Source of the DNA: Dehalococcoidia bacterium
Lineage (GTDB): Bacteria; Chloroflexota; Dehalococcoidia; Lucifugimonadales; Lucifugimonadaceae
Reading direction: 5' to 3'
Assembly (NCBI GenBank): GCA_028285005.1
Contig: JANQQP010000046.1
Location: 1 to 64,000, forward strand
Length of the DNA stretch: 64,000 nt
The notes under the pieces were generated by a model that made no database searches, was not told where the DNA came from, and was given only the letters and a program-made list of their open reading frames with translations. Position numbers and translations under genes: made by a program. Positions 35,616 through 42,988 of this stretch are shown here, piece after piece. Position 1 is the first letter of the stretch; each line of letters opens with the position of its first letter.

Positions 35616-35665
35616 AGCCCTCTGCGCAGTAGCCGCTGGCATGGGGCTGCAGACAGGAGACCCCG

Positions 35666-36166
35666 ATGATCAGCGAGACCATGCTCCAGGCGATCAACGA
35701 GCAGATCAACCGCGAACTCTATTCCGCCTATCTCTACAGAGCTGCAGGATCTTCGCTTGCCAGCGACAACTACCCCGGCATGGCCGACTGGATGAGTAGC
35801 CAGGCAGCCGAAGAGAACGAGCACGCCGAGAAGTTCATTCAGTTCGTAGAAGACCGTGACGGCAGGGTCGTTTTCGAGACGATCAAGAAGCCAAAGGGCG
35901 ACTTCAGCAGCCCGGTCGCAGCGTTCGAAGGCGCCCTGGAGCACGAGCAGTTCATCACCGATCACATCAACAAGCTCTACGCGCTAGCGGTGAAGGAAAA
36001 AGACTACGCGGCGCAGGGATTGCTCACGTGGTTCGTAGCAGAGCAGGTTGAAGAAGAGGCATCAGTGGGCCTGGTGGTCGAAAAGCTCCGCCGCGCAGGC
36101 AAGGACAGCGCTGCGTTGTTGATGCTCGACTCCGAACTCGGGAAACGCTCAGACGGCGACGAGTAG
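35666..36166 (+). CDS. ftnA: Ferritin (non-haem iron storage)
   Basis: Ferritin of 166 residues storing iron as a mineral core. Ferroxidase-site residues are visible: Glu in INRELYSAYLYRAA, EENEHAEKF with the Glu/His pair, and EQVEEEA in helix D. NYPGMADWMSSQAAEE matches bacterial FtnA. The ATG has AGGAG (GACAGGAGACCCCG) before it. It stands in an iron-rich neighbourhood with the FEA1-like and FutA-like genes 5 kb away. Confidence 0.92.
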   Translation: MISETMLQAINEQINRELYSAYLYRAAGSSLASDNYPGMADWMSSQAAEENEHAEKFIQFVEDRDGRVVFETIKKPKGDFSSPVAAFEGALEHEQFITDHINKLYALAVKEKDYAAQGLLTWFVAEQVEEEASVGLVVEKLRRAGKDSAALLMLDSELGKRSDGDE

Positions 36167-36925
36167 TCTTCTGCCCGGCGGACTTTCATCGCACGATTCC
36201 GCGGTCCATCCCAAGCGAAACTCGCATCACAGCGATTCTTTCGCAGCAGTTGCACGCCCACGATCGAGCGGGCGAACTACGCCGTCGTGCCAGTGCACCC
36301 AACGGTGCGAAATCAAGAATCCCAGATTGAAATACGTCTGGCACCCGAGTGGCCGGCAGCAAGTGTCCGGCCAGTTTGACATCAAGGTTACTTACAGCCT
36401 CGCTCAAGCTGCATCGTTGCTGTAAGCAATCGCGAATTTGGCTGTAACCGAGTATTAGTGCTAACGGGCAGATACACCTCACTCCCGATCGATCCTGCAG
36501 TTCTGAAGACGCCAGATACTTCGTGTGCGTGACCCTGACAGGGCGTACTTACTTTCGGGAAGCCAAGATGCGAAATTGAGTACATAGAGTTCCGAGACGT
36601 CTGGGACCCCGAAAAAAAGCGTGAGGGTTGGATGCAGCGGAAAAGAAGCGTTGGTCGAGACCTTTTGGACAATTTCGGAGGCAAGTCAACCTCGTAGTAG
36701 TGGCTGCGTTTCTCGGCGATCGAAAGTTGTTGTGTGTGGCCAAGAGGAATACATGCGATTGGGAACTCGAAGAACACGCTGTTCTGATGGCGTTGCGTCC
36801 ATGCAGATCGCTTCATCGGCCGGGAGGGCCTGCAAGAGGCCTCAGCACGAAACGCGCCTATAGCGGCTAAATCGAACACACGGGTATGTGTAGCGTGCCG
36901 TCGTCGGCACGAGGGGTGGTGAGGA
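36167..36925. other. Gene-poor junction left of the phage tail module
   Basis: About 760 bases. Open frames exist on both strands but none has a ribosome-binding site plus recognisable product. No copy of the tRNA 3' end found at the right side of the module is visible here. The stretch may contain the degraded left end of the element. Confidence 0.5.
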
Positions 36926-38014
36926 TTGGCTGAACGTTACCTGTGGATGCCCTGGGATGTTGAGGGCGACGGCACCCACACCTGGCCGCGAGATGTTCGC
37001 GTGATTCAAGACGCGTATAAGGCTGACGCCTCTCAACGGTCGACCCACAACATTCACTCGCTGAAAGGCGTGGGGAGATTGATCGTGGTGAAGGGTCCGC
37101 CACAGTACCTCGCTGATCACCTCGTCGTCCCAGAGGTTCTGGATGTCGGCGAATCGATCGCCTCCGCTAGAAGCTGGATAGAGTCCAACACCGACCACAG
37201 GGCCAAGGAATTTCTTACCTATTTCGAGACAGTCATGGCGCCGAAACGGAGGGTGGATCCCGGCGATAAAGGCAGTCTGCTCGCGCGATTCCTACCCGAT
37301 CAACTCCGCAAGCGAGGTCCAGCCTGGAAACGCGGCACAGAGACCGAGAACTTCACGGGAACTAACGGAGACGCCTATCCATCAACTGTTACAGCGACCC
37401 AAATGGACTCGATGGACTTCCTTACTTCAGGAGGCACTTTCACTCCCGAGATCTTCAACAACGCCGCCTCGGCGGTGGGACCCACGGGTGGCCAATTCCG
37501 TGTTAGGGGTTACAGCGTCGCGTACAACGGAATCACGGCCACCGACATCGACGCTCACACCGAGATTACTGTCGGCAACAATTCGAGACGACTCGGAGTG
37601 GCCAACAAAATCGAAGTAGGCGGCGGATTCGACTCGTTCTACTACGCCGAGAACCGGGACCAACAAGGAGACGAAAACCGGCTCTTCAAGATCGTGGATG
37701 AAACCCGCACGGAAGAAGCTTCTAACAGCGCATCAAATCTCGGTTATCCCCATAAGGCTCGCCTTGTTTCGGCCAACGACGGTTCGGGTGACCCCGTATT
37801 GCAGTTCCGTGCATGGACCGGCACCGAGCCCGGGACGTGGACGATCGAACACACTGACACCGAAACGGATGCCCTAGACGGTACGGGGCATGGTGGCTTC
37901 TATTTCACGGTTCTGCGCAACGACAGTCATGCGTTCGAGATCGACTTCGTTGAAATCACCAATAACGATTCTCCAGCCAGCTCGATCTTGCCGCAGATGA
38001 TGGGCCATCACTAA
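36926..38014 (+). CDS. Phage-module structural protein of unknown role
   Basis: Protein of 362 residues, first gene of the tail module. The start is TTG at 36926, with an in-frame TGA just upstream limiting other choices and GAGGGG at nine bases. The first 110 residues look alpha/beta (MPWDVEGDGTHTWPRDVRV). The remainder is beta-rich, with GGGFDSFYYAENRD and HGGFYFTVLRNDSHAFEID suggesting a jelly-roll or lectin-like fold. No capsid or portal signature is seen. A decoration or receptor-binding role is possible but not shown. Confidence 0.6.
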   Translation: MAERYLWMPWDVEGDGTHTWPRDVRVIQDAYKADASQRSTHNIHSLKGVGRLIVVKGPPQYLADHLVVPEVLDVGESIASARSWIESNTDHRAKEFLTYFETVMAPKRRVDPGDKGSLLARFLPDQLRKRGPAWKRGTETENFTGTNGDAYPSTVTATQMDSMDFLTSGGTFTPEIFNNAASAVGPTGGQFRVRGYSVAYNGITATDIDAHTEITVGNNSRRLGVANKIEVGGGFDSFYYAENRDQQGDENRLFKIVDETRTEEASNSASNLGYPHKARLVSANDGSGDPVLQFRAWTGTEPGTWTIEHTDTETDALDGTGHGGFYFTVLRNDSHAFEIDFVEITNNDSPASSILPQMMGHH

Positions 38015-38023
38015 GGAGTAGCC

Positions 38024-39094
38024 ATGACGCTTGAATATCGCCTGCTCAAGGGCTCGACTGATGTCTCCGTGGTCCTCCGGATCATCGACTCAACAGACGG
38101 CACACCAGAAACGGCAGTGGCTTGGAACTCCACAGGTATCGATCTTCAGTATCGAAGAGAGGGTGCCACCAGCTCTCCTATCACCGAGGCGAGTCTGAGC
38201 GCTCTCTCCGATGCGCATTCAAATGGCGGATTTCTGCACATTGGAAACGGCTACTACCGGTTCGACGTGCCAGATGGGGCATTTGTCACAGGAGCAACCG
38301 GAGTTCTCATCCACGGCACGGTGACCGGGATGGTCGTGATTGGCGCTTACGTTCACCTGGTCGATGTGGATGACCAGGATGGCGTGCGCATGGGACTCAC
38401 GGCACTGCCAAACGTAGCTGCGGGTGGAGCGGGAGGGTTGCCGACCGATTCAACTGGCAAAACGAGTTTCAATGACCTGTCAGCGGCCGAGGTCAATACT
38501 GAAGTCGACAACGCCTTGAACTCGGCGATCCCTGGCTCGCCTACGGCCGATTCGATCAACCAGCGAATCACCGCAATCGATGACCTCACTCAATCTGGCG
38601 GATCAGGAGACGTGGCTGCCATTCTTGCCGACACCGCAGACATGCAGCCAAAACTAGGCACCCCCGCAGGTGCAGACATGTCGGCCGACGTCGCGGCTGT
38701 GAAGGCTGACACCGCTGCAATTCTCATCGATACGAACGAACTTCAGGTTGATTGGACGAACGGGGGACGCCTGGACCTGTTAGTCGATGCCATTAAGGCC
38801 AAGACCGACAACTTGCCCGGCGGAGTAGCAAAGAACGTCGCACTGTCAAAGTTCCCTTTCACGATGGTCGATGCAACTGACTTCGCCACGCCAGAAACCG
38901 GACTCAGTGTCACCGCGGAAATCAGCAAAGATGGCACAGCATTCGCTGCAATGACGAACGCCGTGGCCGAAGTGGGTAACGGTGTTTACACAGTCGACAT
39001 CACGGCATCGGAGATGAACGCCGATACGGTGAGTTTGAAATTCACAGCGACCGGAGCTGCACAGCGAACCGTTGTGTTGAAGACAGACTCGTGA
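38024..39094 (+). CDS. Phage fibre-like protein
   Basis: Protein of 356 residues. The N-terminal beta domain (about 1-115, with YYRFDVPDGAFVTGATGVL) is followed by a coiled or trimeric-fibre-like region rich in Ala/Asp heptads. This region contains DVAAVKADTAAILIDTNELQ and LLVDAIKAKTDNLPGG, a repeat style common in phage tail-fibre and marine phage structural proteins. A C-terminal Ig-like domain starts FAAMTNAVAEVGNGVYTVD. AAGGAG precedes the ATG. Its end overlaps the next gene (GTGA). Confidence 0.65.
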   Translation: MTLEYRLLKGSTDVSVVLRIIDSTDGTPETAVAWNSTGIDLQYRREGATSSPITEASLSALSDAHSNGGFLHIGNGYYRFDVPDGAFVTGATGVLIHGTVTGMVVIGAYVHLVDVDDQDGVRMGLTALPNVAAGGAGGLPTDSTGKTSFNDLSAAEVNTEVDNALNSAIPGSPTADSINQRITAIDDLTQSGGSGDVAAILADTADMQPKLGTPAGADMSADVAAVKADTAAILIDTNELQVDWTNGGRLDLLVDAIKAKTDNLPGGVAKNVALSKFPFTMVDATDFATPETGLSVTAEISKDGTAFAAMTNAVAEVGNGVYTVDITASEMNADTVSLKFTATGAAQRTVVLKTDS

Positions 39095-39351
39095 TCCTAG
39101 AGATGACCATAGGCGCTGCCGGTCAAACTGCAACATTCAACTCGAATGCCTGGGCGTACGTGATCGGGATAGTCAGCGGGACCGGGGTGATCTCAGGCAA
39201 AGGCAGCTTTACGAATGTCAGTGGTGCAGGTTCATACAGCGTCTATTCGGGCAAAGGCAGCTTTTCAGACATAACGGGCGTGGGATCCGACGCATCAATC
39301 AAAGGGACTGCGTCGAACGCGGGTGTGATATCGGGCCAAGGGGGTGCTTAA
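39091..39351 (+). CDS. Small Gly/Ser-rich phage-module protein
   Basis: Protein of 86 residues. The GTG start overlaps the preceding stop by four bases. It has three similar segments of the form GTGVISGKGSFTNVSGAGS, YSVYSGKGSFSDITGVGS and ASIKGTASNAGVISGQGG, suggesting a repetitive beta structure. No family assigned. ATG at 39103 is an alternative start. Confidence 0.5.
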   Translation: MILEMTIGAAGQTATFNSNAWAYVIGIVSGTGVISGKGSFTNVSGAGSYSVYSGKGSFSDITGVGSDASIKGTASNAGVISGQGGA

Positions 39352-39711
39352 TTGGCTGTTCGCTTCAACATATCGGCAGACAGGCATTTTTTCATCGGCA
39401 CTGATCAGCCGATCGAGATCGACGTTACACAGTCCGATGGATCGACTCCACAGGTGATGACTGGCTGGGCTTTGACCTGGGAACTTCAAGATTCGCCGGC
39501 TGACAGCCCGCATTTCAGTAAGACGGTGGGCAGTGGTATCAGCATCGGCAATGGTTCAGGAACCGATGACCGCGCGACCATCACCGTAGCGGACACTGAC
39601 ACCGAATCACTTGAGCCGGGACTGTATTACCACCAGCTACGCAGGACGGACGCGGGATCAGAACGCGTCTTGAGCTTCGGGACTGTGGTGTTGTTGGAAA
39701 GCGGGCTGTGA
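39352..39711 (+). CDS. BppU-like phage baseplate/structural protein
   Basis: Protein of 119 residues. The start is TTG immediately after the preceding TAA. The sequence has the beta-sandwich character of BppU N-terminal-type phage proteins: FFIGTDQPIEIDVTQSDGS, LTWELQDSPADSPHFSKTV and LEPGLYYHQLRRTDAG. Placement before the connector genes is seen in other marine tail cassettes. Moderate certainty. Confidence 0.6.
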   Translation: MAVRFNISADRHFFIGTDQPIEIDVTQSDGSTPQVMTGWALTWELQDSPADSPHFSKTVGSGISIGNGSGTDDRATITVADTDTESLEPGLYYHQLRRTDAGSERVLSFGTVVLLESGL

Positions 39712-39877
39712 TTTTCTTGAAACTTCACTCCGCGGTCAGTTCGCAAGACCTGACATGTCGATCTGAATATTCCGAGTGAAACTGCATACAGTGACTATTA
39801 GCCGATAAGTCTGAGACGTGGCCTCGGCCGGCGAGACGAAACTCAGAGAACCGTAGTAGTGGCATCCGTTGATACCG

Positions 39878-39913
39878 CGTTCGAGTTGTTGAAGTCGTTC
39901 GAGTTGTTGAAGT
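39878..39913 (+). repeat. Two perfect tandem copies of an 18-base unit
   Basis: CGTTCGAGTTGTTGAAGT is repeated twice without gap, 18 bases before the connector gene's start and just before its GAGGAAGG ribosome-binding site. It could be a regulatory site or a slippage product. Confidence 0.75.
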
Positions 39914-39930
39914 GAAGAGGAAGGTTAAGC

Positions 39931-40524
39931 GTGACAACCCACCAGCTCGTTGCCGCACCGACGACGGAGCCGATTACTCCAACTGAGGCTATCGAGTTTC
40001 TGAGAGTCGATGACGAAACAGTAGACACACCTCTGATAACCCGCCTGACAGTGGCAGCTCGGGAACGAGCAGAACAGTTCACCGGCCGAGCGTTTATCAC
40101 TCAGACGTGGGACCTGCACCTGGACGACTGGTGGACCGGGACGTTGGAGCTGCCTAAGGCCCCACTTCAATCGATCACCTCGATCAGTTACGTCGATACC
40201 AATGGAGCGACTCAGCCTCTGTCGTCCGCCGACTACGTGGTCGATACACCTAGTGGAGAGTTTGCTGAGAAGGGCCGGGTTGGCCTGGCAGACGGAGCGA
40301 GCTTTCCGATGCTGGATCCGGTGATTAACTCCGTCACCGTTAAGTTCGTCGCGGGATACGGCGCCACTAGAAATCAGGTCCCTGAAGGCATCAGGACCGG
40401 AACGCTCATGTATGTCGCAGACATGTACGAAAACCGTCAGAGCATCGTAACAGGTTCAACCGTTGCCGCATCACCGCATGGGGCGGAGACGGTGCTAACC
40501 CCCTACAAGGTCACGGTAGCTTGA
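39931..40524 (+). CDS. Phage head-tail connector (gp6/phiE125 gp8-like)
   Basis: Protein of 197 residues that would form the ring beneath the portal in a complete siphophage. Family features: EPITPTEAIEFLRVDDETVD at the N-terminus, ARERAEQFTGRAFITQTWDL, LPKAPLQSITSISYVD and VPEGIRTGTLMYVADMYENR. The start is GTG at 39931 after GAGGAAGG. Its TGA overlaps the ATG of the next gene. Keeping a connector while the portal is missing is notable. Confidence 0.85.
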   Translation: MTTHQLVAAPTTEPITPTEAIEFLRVDDETVDTPLITRLTVAARERAEQFTGRAFITQTWDLHLDDWWTGTLELPKAPLQSITSISYVDTNGATQPLSSADYVVDTPSGEFAEKGRVGLADGASFPMLDPVINSVTVKFVAGYGATRNQVPEGIRTGTLMYVADMYENRQSIVTGSTVAASPHGAETVLTPYKVTVA

Positions 40525-40859
40525 TGACACTCCAAGGAACCCGCATCGGCGCCGTCGATCGACGGATCACGCTGCAGATGAGCACATCGACACAGAACGC
40601 ATCCGGTGAGCCCGTCGAGTCGTGGTCCGATATCGCAACGGTCTGGGCCCAGGTCACCGTGCAGAGTGTGACGGAGCAGCATGAAGATGGGCAGGATCAC
40701 GCGACGGCGCAGGCCGACTTCCTCGTGAGGTGGCGATCGGATGTGAACGCCGGCGACCGGGTTCTGCATGCCGGCAGGGTGTACGACATCAGCGGAGTCA
40801 ACGAAGTGGGAAGACAGGAGATGTTGTCGATCAGCGGCGTTGCGAGGGCTTTGTCATGA
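40524..40859 (+). CDS. Phage head closure protein (SPP1 gp16/head-tail adaptor family)
   Basis: Protein of 111 residues: a short beta-barrel adaptor with RRITLQMSTSTQNASGEPVE at the N-terminus and RVLHAGRVYDISGVNEVGRQ near the end, the family pattern. It joins connector and tail tube in siphophages. The ATG shares one base with the stop of the connector gene. An in-frame TTG precedes it. Confidence 0.85.
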   Translation: MTLQGTRIGAVDRRITLQMSTSTQNASGEPVESWSDIATVWAQVTVQSVTEQHEDGQDHATAQADFLVRWRSDVNAGDRVLHAGRVYDISGVNEVGRQEMLSISGVARALS

Positions 40860-41251
40860 CCGCACTCAATGAGGCGATATACGGAAGGCTGCAGGCCGTG
40901 AGCGGAGTGACGAACCTGGTCGGCACACGTGTTTATCCGGTGGTCTTACCACAAGACCCTGTCTACCCGGCGGTTCGGTACCAGCAGACCGCCGGTGAAA
41001 GAACTCAAGCCATGGGAAGCAACACGGGCTTGGTGAACACGACGGTCCAGATTGACAGCTATTCGGAGAGCTACGAAGAGGCTCGCGAGGTAGCCGAAGA
41101 AGTGCGGGCGGCCCTGCAAAGGTTTCAGGGAACAGTAGCTGGCGTCGAGATCGAGAGCGTTTTCGTAAACGGTCCGCTGGATGTATTCGAAGACCAGATC
41201 AAGAAGTTCCGCGTCCAGCAGGACTTCACGGTCTGGCACAGGGAGAGTTGA
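40856..41251 (+). CDS. Phage tail terminator (DUF3168)
   Basis: Protein of 131 residues of the tail-completion family, capping the tube at the head-proximal end. LNEAIYGRLQAVSGVTNLVG, VRYQQTAGERTQAMG and a YEEAREVAEEVRAAL helix are typical. The ATG at 40856 overlaps the preceding TGA (ATGA). A longer open frame from 40730 lies inside the head-closure gene and is not credible. Confidence 0.87.
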   Translation: MTALNEAIYGRLQAVSGVTNLVGTRVYPVVLPQDPVYPAVRYQQTAGERTQAMGSNTGLVNTTVQIDSYSESYEEAREVAEEVRAALQRFQGTVAGVEIESVFVNGPLDVFEDQIKKFRVQQDFTVWHRES

Positions 41252-41306
41252 TGGCTCCTGGTTCAGATGTCGAATGTGTGGAGTTTGTGGGTCAAGGGAG
41301 GATTGA

Positions 41307-42032
41307 ATGGCATCGCTAGTTCTCAGGGACGCCAAGATCTGGTGGGACGGTCACGATTTTTCGGGCGATCATAACCAGATCGCACTCGACTACTCAGCAG
41401 AGATGCTCGAGGAAACCGCGTTCGGGGATACGACACGAGTCCGCAAGGGCGGCCTGAAAAACGTCACGTTCACCGGCAACGGCTGGTGGGACGCCGGCGA
41501 CGATCTGATAGACCCGACCGCCTTCGACAAAGTGGGCGTGAGCGGGAGTGCGCTGGCTGTCTCGCCGGATGGGGGCGCCGAGGGCGACATCGCCTATTTC
41601 TTTAAACCAGTGGCAGGCGCTTACAACCCTGGAGCGACGGTGGGCGAGTTGCTGTCCTTCGAGGTTTCCGCGGAGGCACAACACAACCTGGTCCGCGGCA
41701 CCGTGATGCAAAACGGCACGGAGACGATCACCGGCAGCGGCACGTCTCGCTCGTTGGGAATGGTCGCAGCGAATCAACAGCTGTACGCGGCCCTTCATGT
41801 GATTTCTGCCCAGGGCACTACGCCGACTCTGGATGTGCGTGTTCGGAGCGACGACAACTCGGGTATGACCACACCGACGACACGGATCAACTTCACACAG
41901 GCAACGGGCCAGAGCGCGCAGTGGGCGGCTCCGGTCAGCGTGGCAAGCGCGGATAACTGGTGGGACATCGACTGGACTATCGGCGGCACTATGCCGGAGT
42001 TCGACTTCGTTGTCGTGGTTGGGATTCTTTAA
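41307..42032 (+). CDS. Phage tail tube-like protein (long form)
   Basis: Protein of 241 residues. The N-terminal half has YSAEMLEETAFGDTTRVRKGG, shared with the next gene (YAADMIEDTNMGDNTRQRIGG), so both belong to one tube-protein family. The C-terminal 110 residues (from about 130) form an extra beta-rich domain that may decorate the tail surface. GGGAGGATTGA upstream contains the ribosome-binding site. The duplication suggests one major and one minor or decorated tube subunit. Confidence 0.72.
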   Translation: MASLVLRDAKIWWDGHDFSGDHNQIALDYSAEMLEETAFGDTTRVRKGGLKNVTFTGNGWWDAGDDLIDPTAFDKVGVSGSALAVSPDGGAEGDIAYFFKPVAGAYNPGATVGELLSFEVSAEAQHNLVRGTVMQNGTETITGSGTSRSLGMVAANQQLYAALHVISAQGTTPTLDVRVRSDDNSGMTTPTTRINFTQATGQSAQWAAPVSVASADNWWDIDWTIGGTMPEFDFVVVVGIL

Positions 42033-42043
42033 GGAGGTCGGAT

Positions 42044-42460
42044 ATGGCGACTACCGTTTTGACGAACGCATTTGTCGAAGTCGACGACACGGTCACTACT
42101 ACAAACCTCAGTGGTCACGTTCGATCTCTGACGCTGAACTACGCGGCAGACATGATCGAAGACACCAACATGGGCGACAACACGCGTCAGCGCATCGGTG
42201 GACTGAAGGACTGGAGCGTCGAACTCGAGCTCGCCCAGGACTTTGCGGCGACGGTAGATCCGATTCTGTTCGACCTTGTTGGCACTACTTTCACCGTCAC
42301 CATCCGTCCGGACAGCGCGGTGAAATCAACCACGAATCCAGAGTTCACCGGCACCGGCATCCTCGAGAGCTATCCGCCGTTCGGCAATCCGGTCGGTGAA
42401 CTGGCGACCACGACGGTAACGATCCAGGCTGCCGGCGACCTTCAGCGGTCCACTTCTTAA
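42044..42460 (+). CDS. Phage tail tube-like protein (short form)
   Basis: Protein of 138 residues. It is preceded by an ideal AAGGAGGT at five bases from the ATG, the strongest ribosome-binding site in the module, consistent with high expression of the major tube subunit. It carries YAADMIEDTNMGDNTRQRIGG, then ELAQDFAATVDPILFDLVGTT and TNPEFTGTGILESYPPFG. It is paralogous to the preceding gene without its C-terminal extension. Confidence 0.78.
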   Translation: MATTVLTNAFVEVDDTVTTTNLSGHVRSLTLNYAADMIEDTNMGDNTRQRIGGLKDWSVELELAQDFAATVDPILFDLVGTTFTVTIRPDSAVKSTTNPEFTGTGILESYPPFGNPVGELATTTVTIQAAGDLQRSTS

Positions 42461-42473
42461 CCGGAGAACATGA

Positions 42474-42869
42474 ATGGCACTTCTAAGCAAACAGCAGATA
42501 CTCGCCGCCAAGGACATCGAGACGAAAGACATCGAGGTTCCGGAATGGGTCGGCTCGGTCCGAATCCGGGGCTTGAACGGCGCCGAACGAGACGAGTTTG
42601 AGCAGTCGATGGTCGAGCGTCGAGGAAAGAGGTACGAGGCGAACCTGCGCAATGCGCGGGCGCGCCTCGTCGCCCTCAGCGTAGTCGACGCCGACGGCGC
42701 ACGCCTTTTCTCAGAGGCAGACGTCAACGCCCTCGGCAACAAGTCTGCTTCGGCACTCAACAGAGTCTACGAGGCGGCACGAGACCTGTCCGGTCTGACG
42801 GAAGCTGACGTGGATGAGCTCGCTGAAAATTTTTCCGGAACGAATGGCGCAGGTTCGTCTTCTGGCTAG
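42474..42869 (+). CDS. Phage tail assembly chaperone, short product (gpG-like)
   Basis: Protein of 131 residues read without frameshift. It binds tape measure and tube subunits during tail assembly in related phages. The features SKQQILAAKDIETKDIEVPEW, VRIRGLNGAERDEFEQSM and AASALNRVYEAARDLSGLTE-like helices (here SASALNRVYEAARDLSG) match phage tail chaperones of the gp13/gpG type. CGGAGA precedes the ATG. The AAATTTT site close to its end directs a longer product. Confidence 0.85.
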   Translation: MALLSKQQILAAKDIETKDIEVPEWVGSVRIRGLNGAERDEFEQSMVERRGKRYEANLRNARARLVALSVVDADGARLFSEADVNALGNKSASALNRVYEAARDLSGLTEADVDELAENFSGTNGAGSSSG

Positions 42870-42988
42870 CCCTGCAACTCCACATGAGTCCGGATGAGCT
42901 GCTTGCGAAGCACAGCTCCCGACGAATGACGGAATGGATCGCCTACTTCAAAGCTGAAGATGCAAGACAGCCGAACAGAGGCAGTTAG
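42474..42988 (+). CDS. Phage tail assembly chaperone, -1 frameshift product (gpG-T-like)
   Basis: Reading through to 42833 and then slipping one base back continues in an open frame to TAG at 42986-42988, immediately before the tape-measure ATG. The extension reads EWRRFVFWLALQLHMSPDEL and then LAKHSSRRMTEWIAYFKAED, characteristic of the T domain of lambda-like tail chaperones (minor tail protein T family). It has no start codon of its own with a ribosome-binding site upstream of the conserved part, so frameshifting is the natural way to make it. The predicted fusion is about 171 residues. Confidence 0.82.
42827..42833 (+). promoter_or_regulatory. -1 programmed ribosomal frameshift site (A AAT TTT)
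   Basis: The heptamer fits X XXY YYZ in the chaperone frame (codons GAA AAT TTT). It is placed where both frames overlap, 36 bases before the zero-frame stop. The -1 frame encodes the conserved T domain. Confidence 0.82.

Noticed and set aside
36388..36879. 163-residue minus-strand reading frame in the left junction
   Set aside because: Cys/Arg/Ser-rich with no motif, no ribosome-binding site and overlapping equally long frames on the other strand.
34600..36925. Duplicate of the tRNA-Ile 3' end as a left attachment site of the tail module
   Set aside because: I looked for a copy of the acceptor/T-arm sequence left of the module and found none; without it and without an integrase, tRNA-directed integration is not shown.
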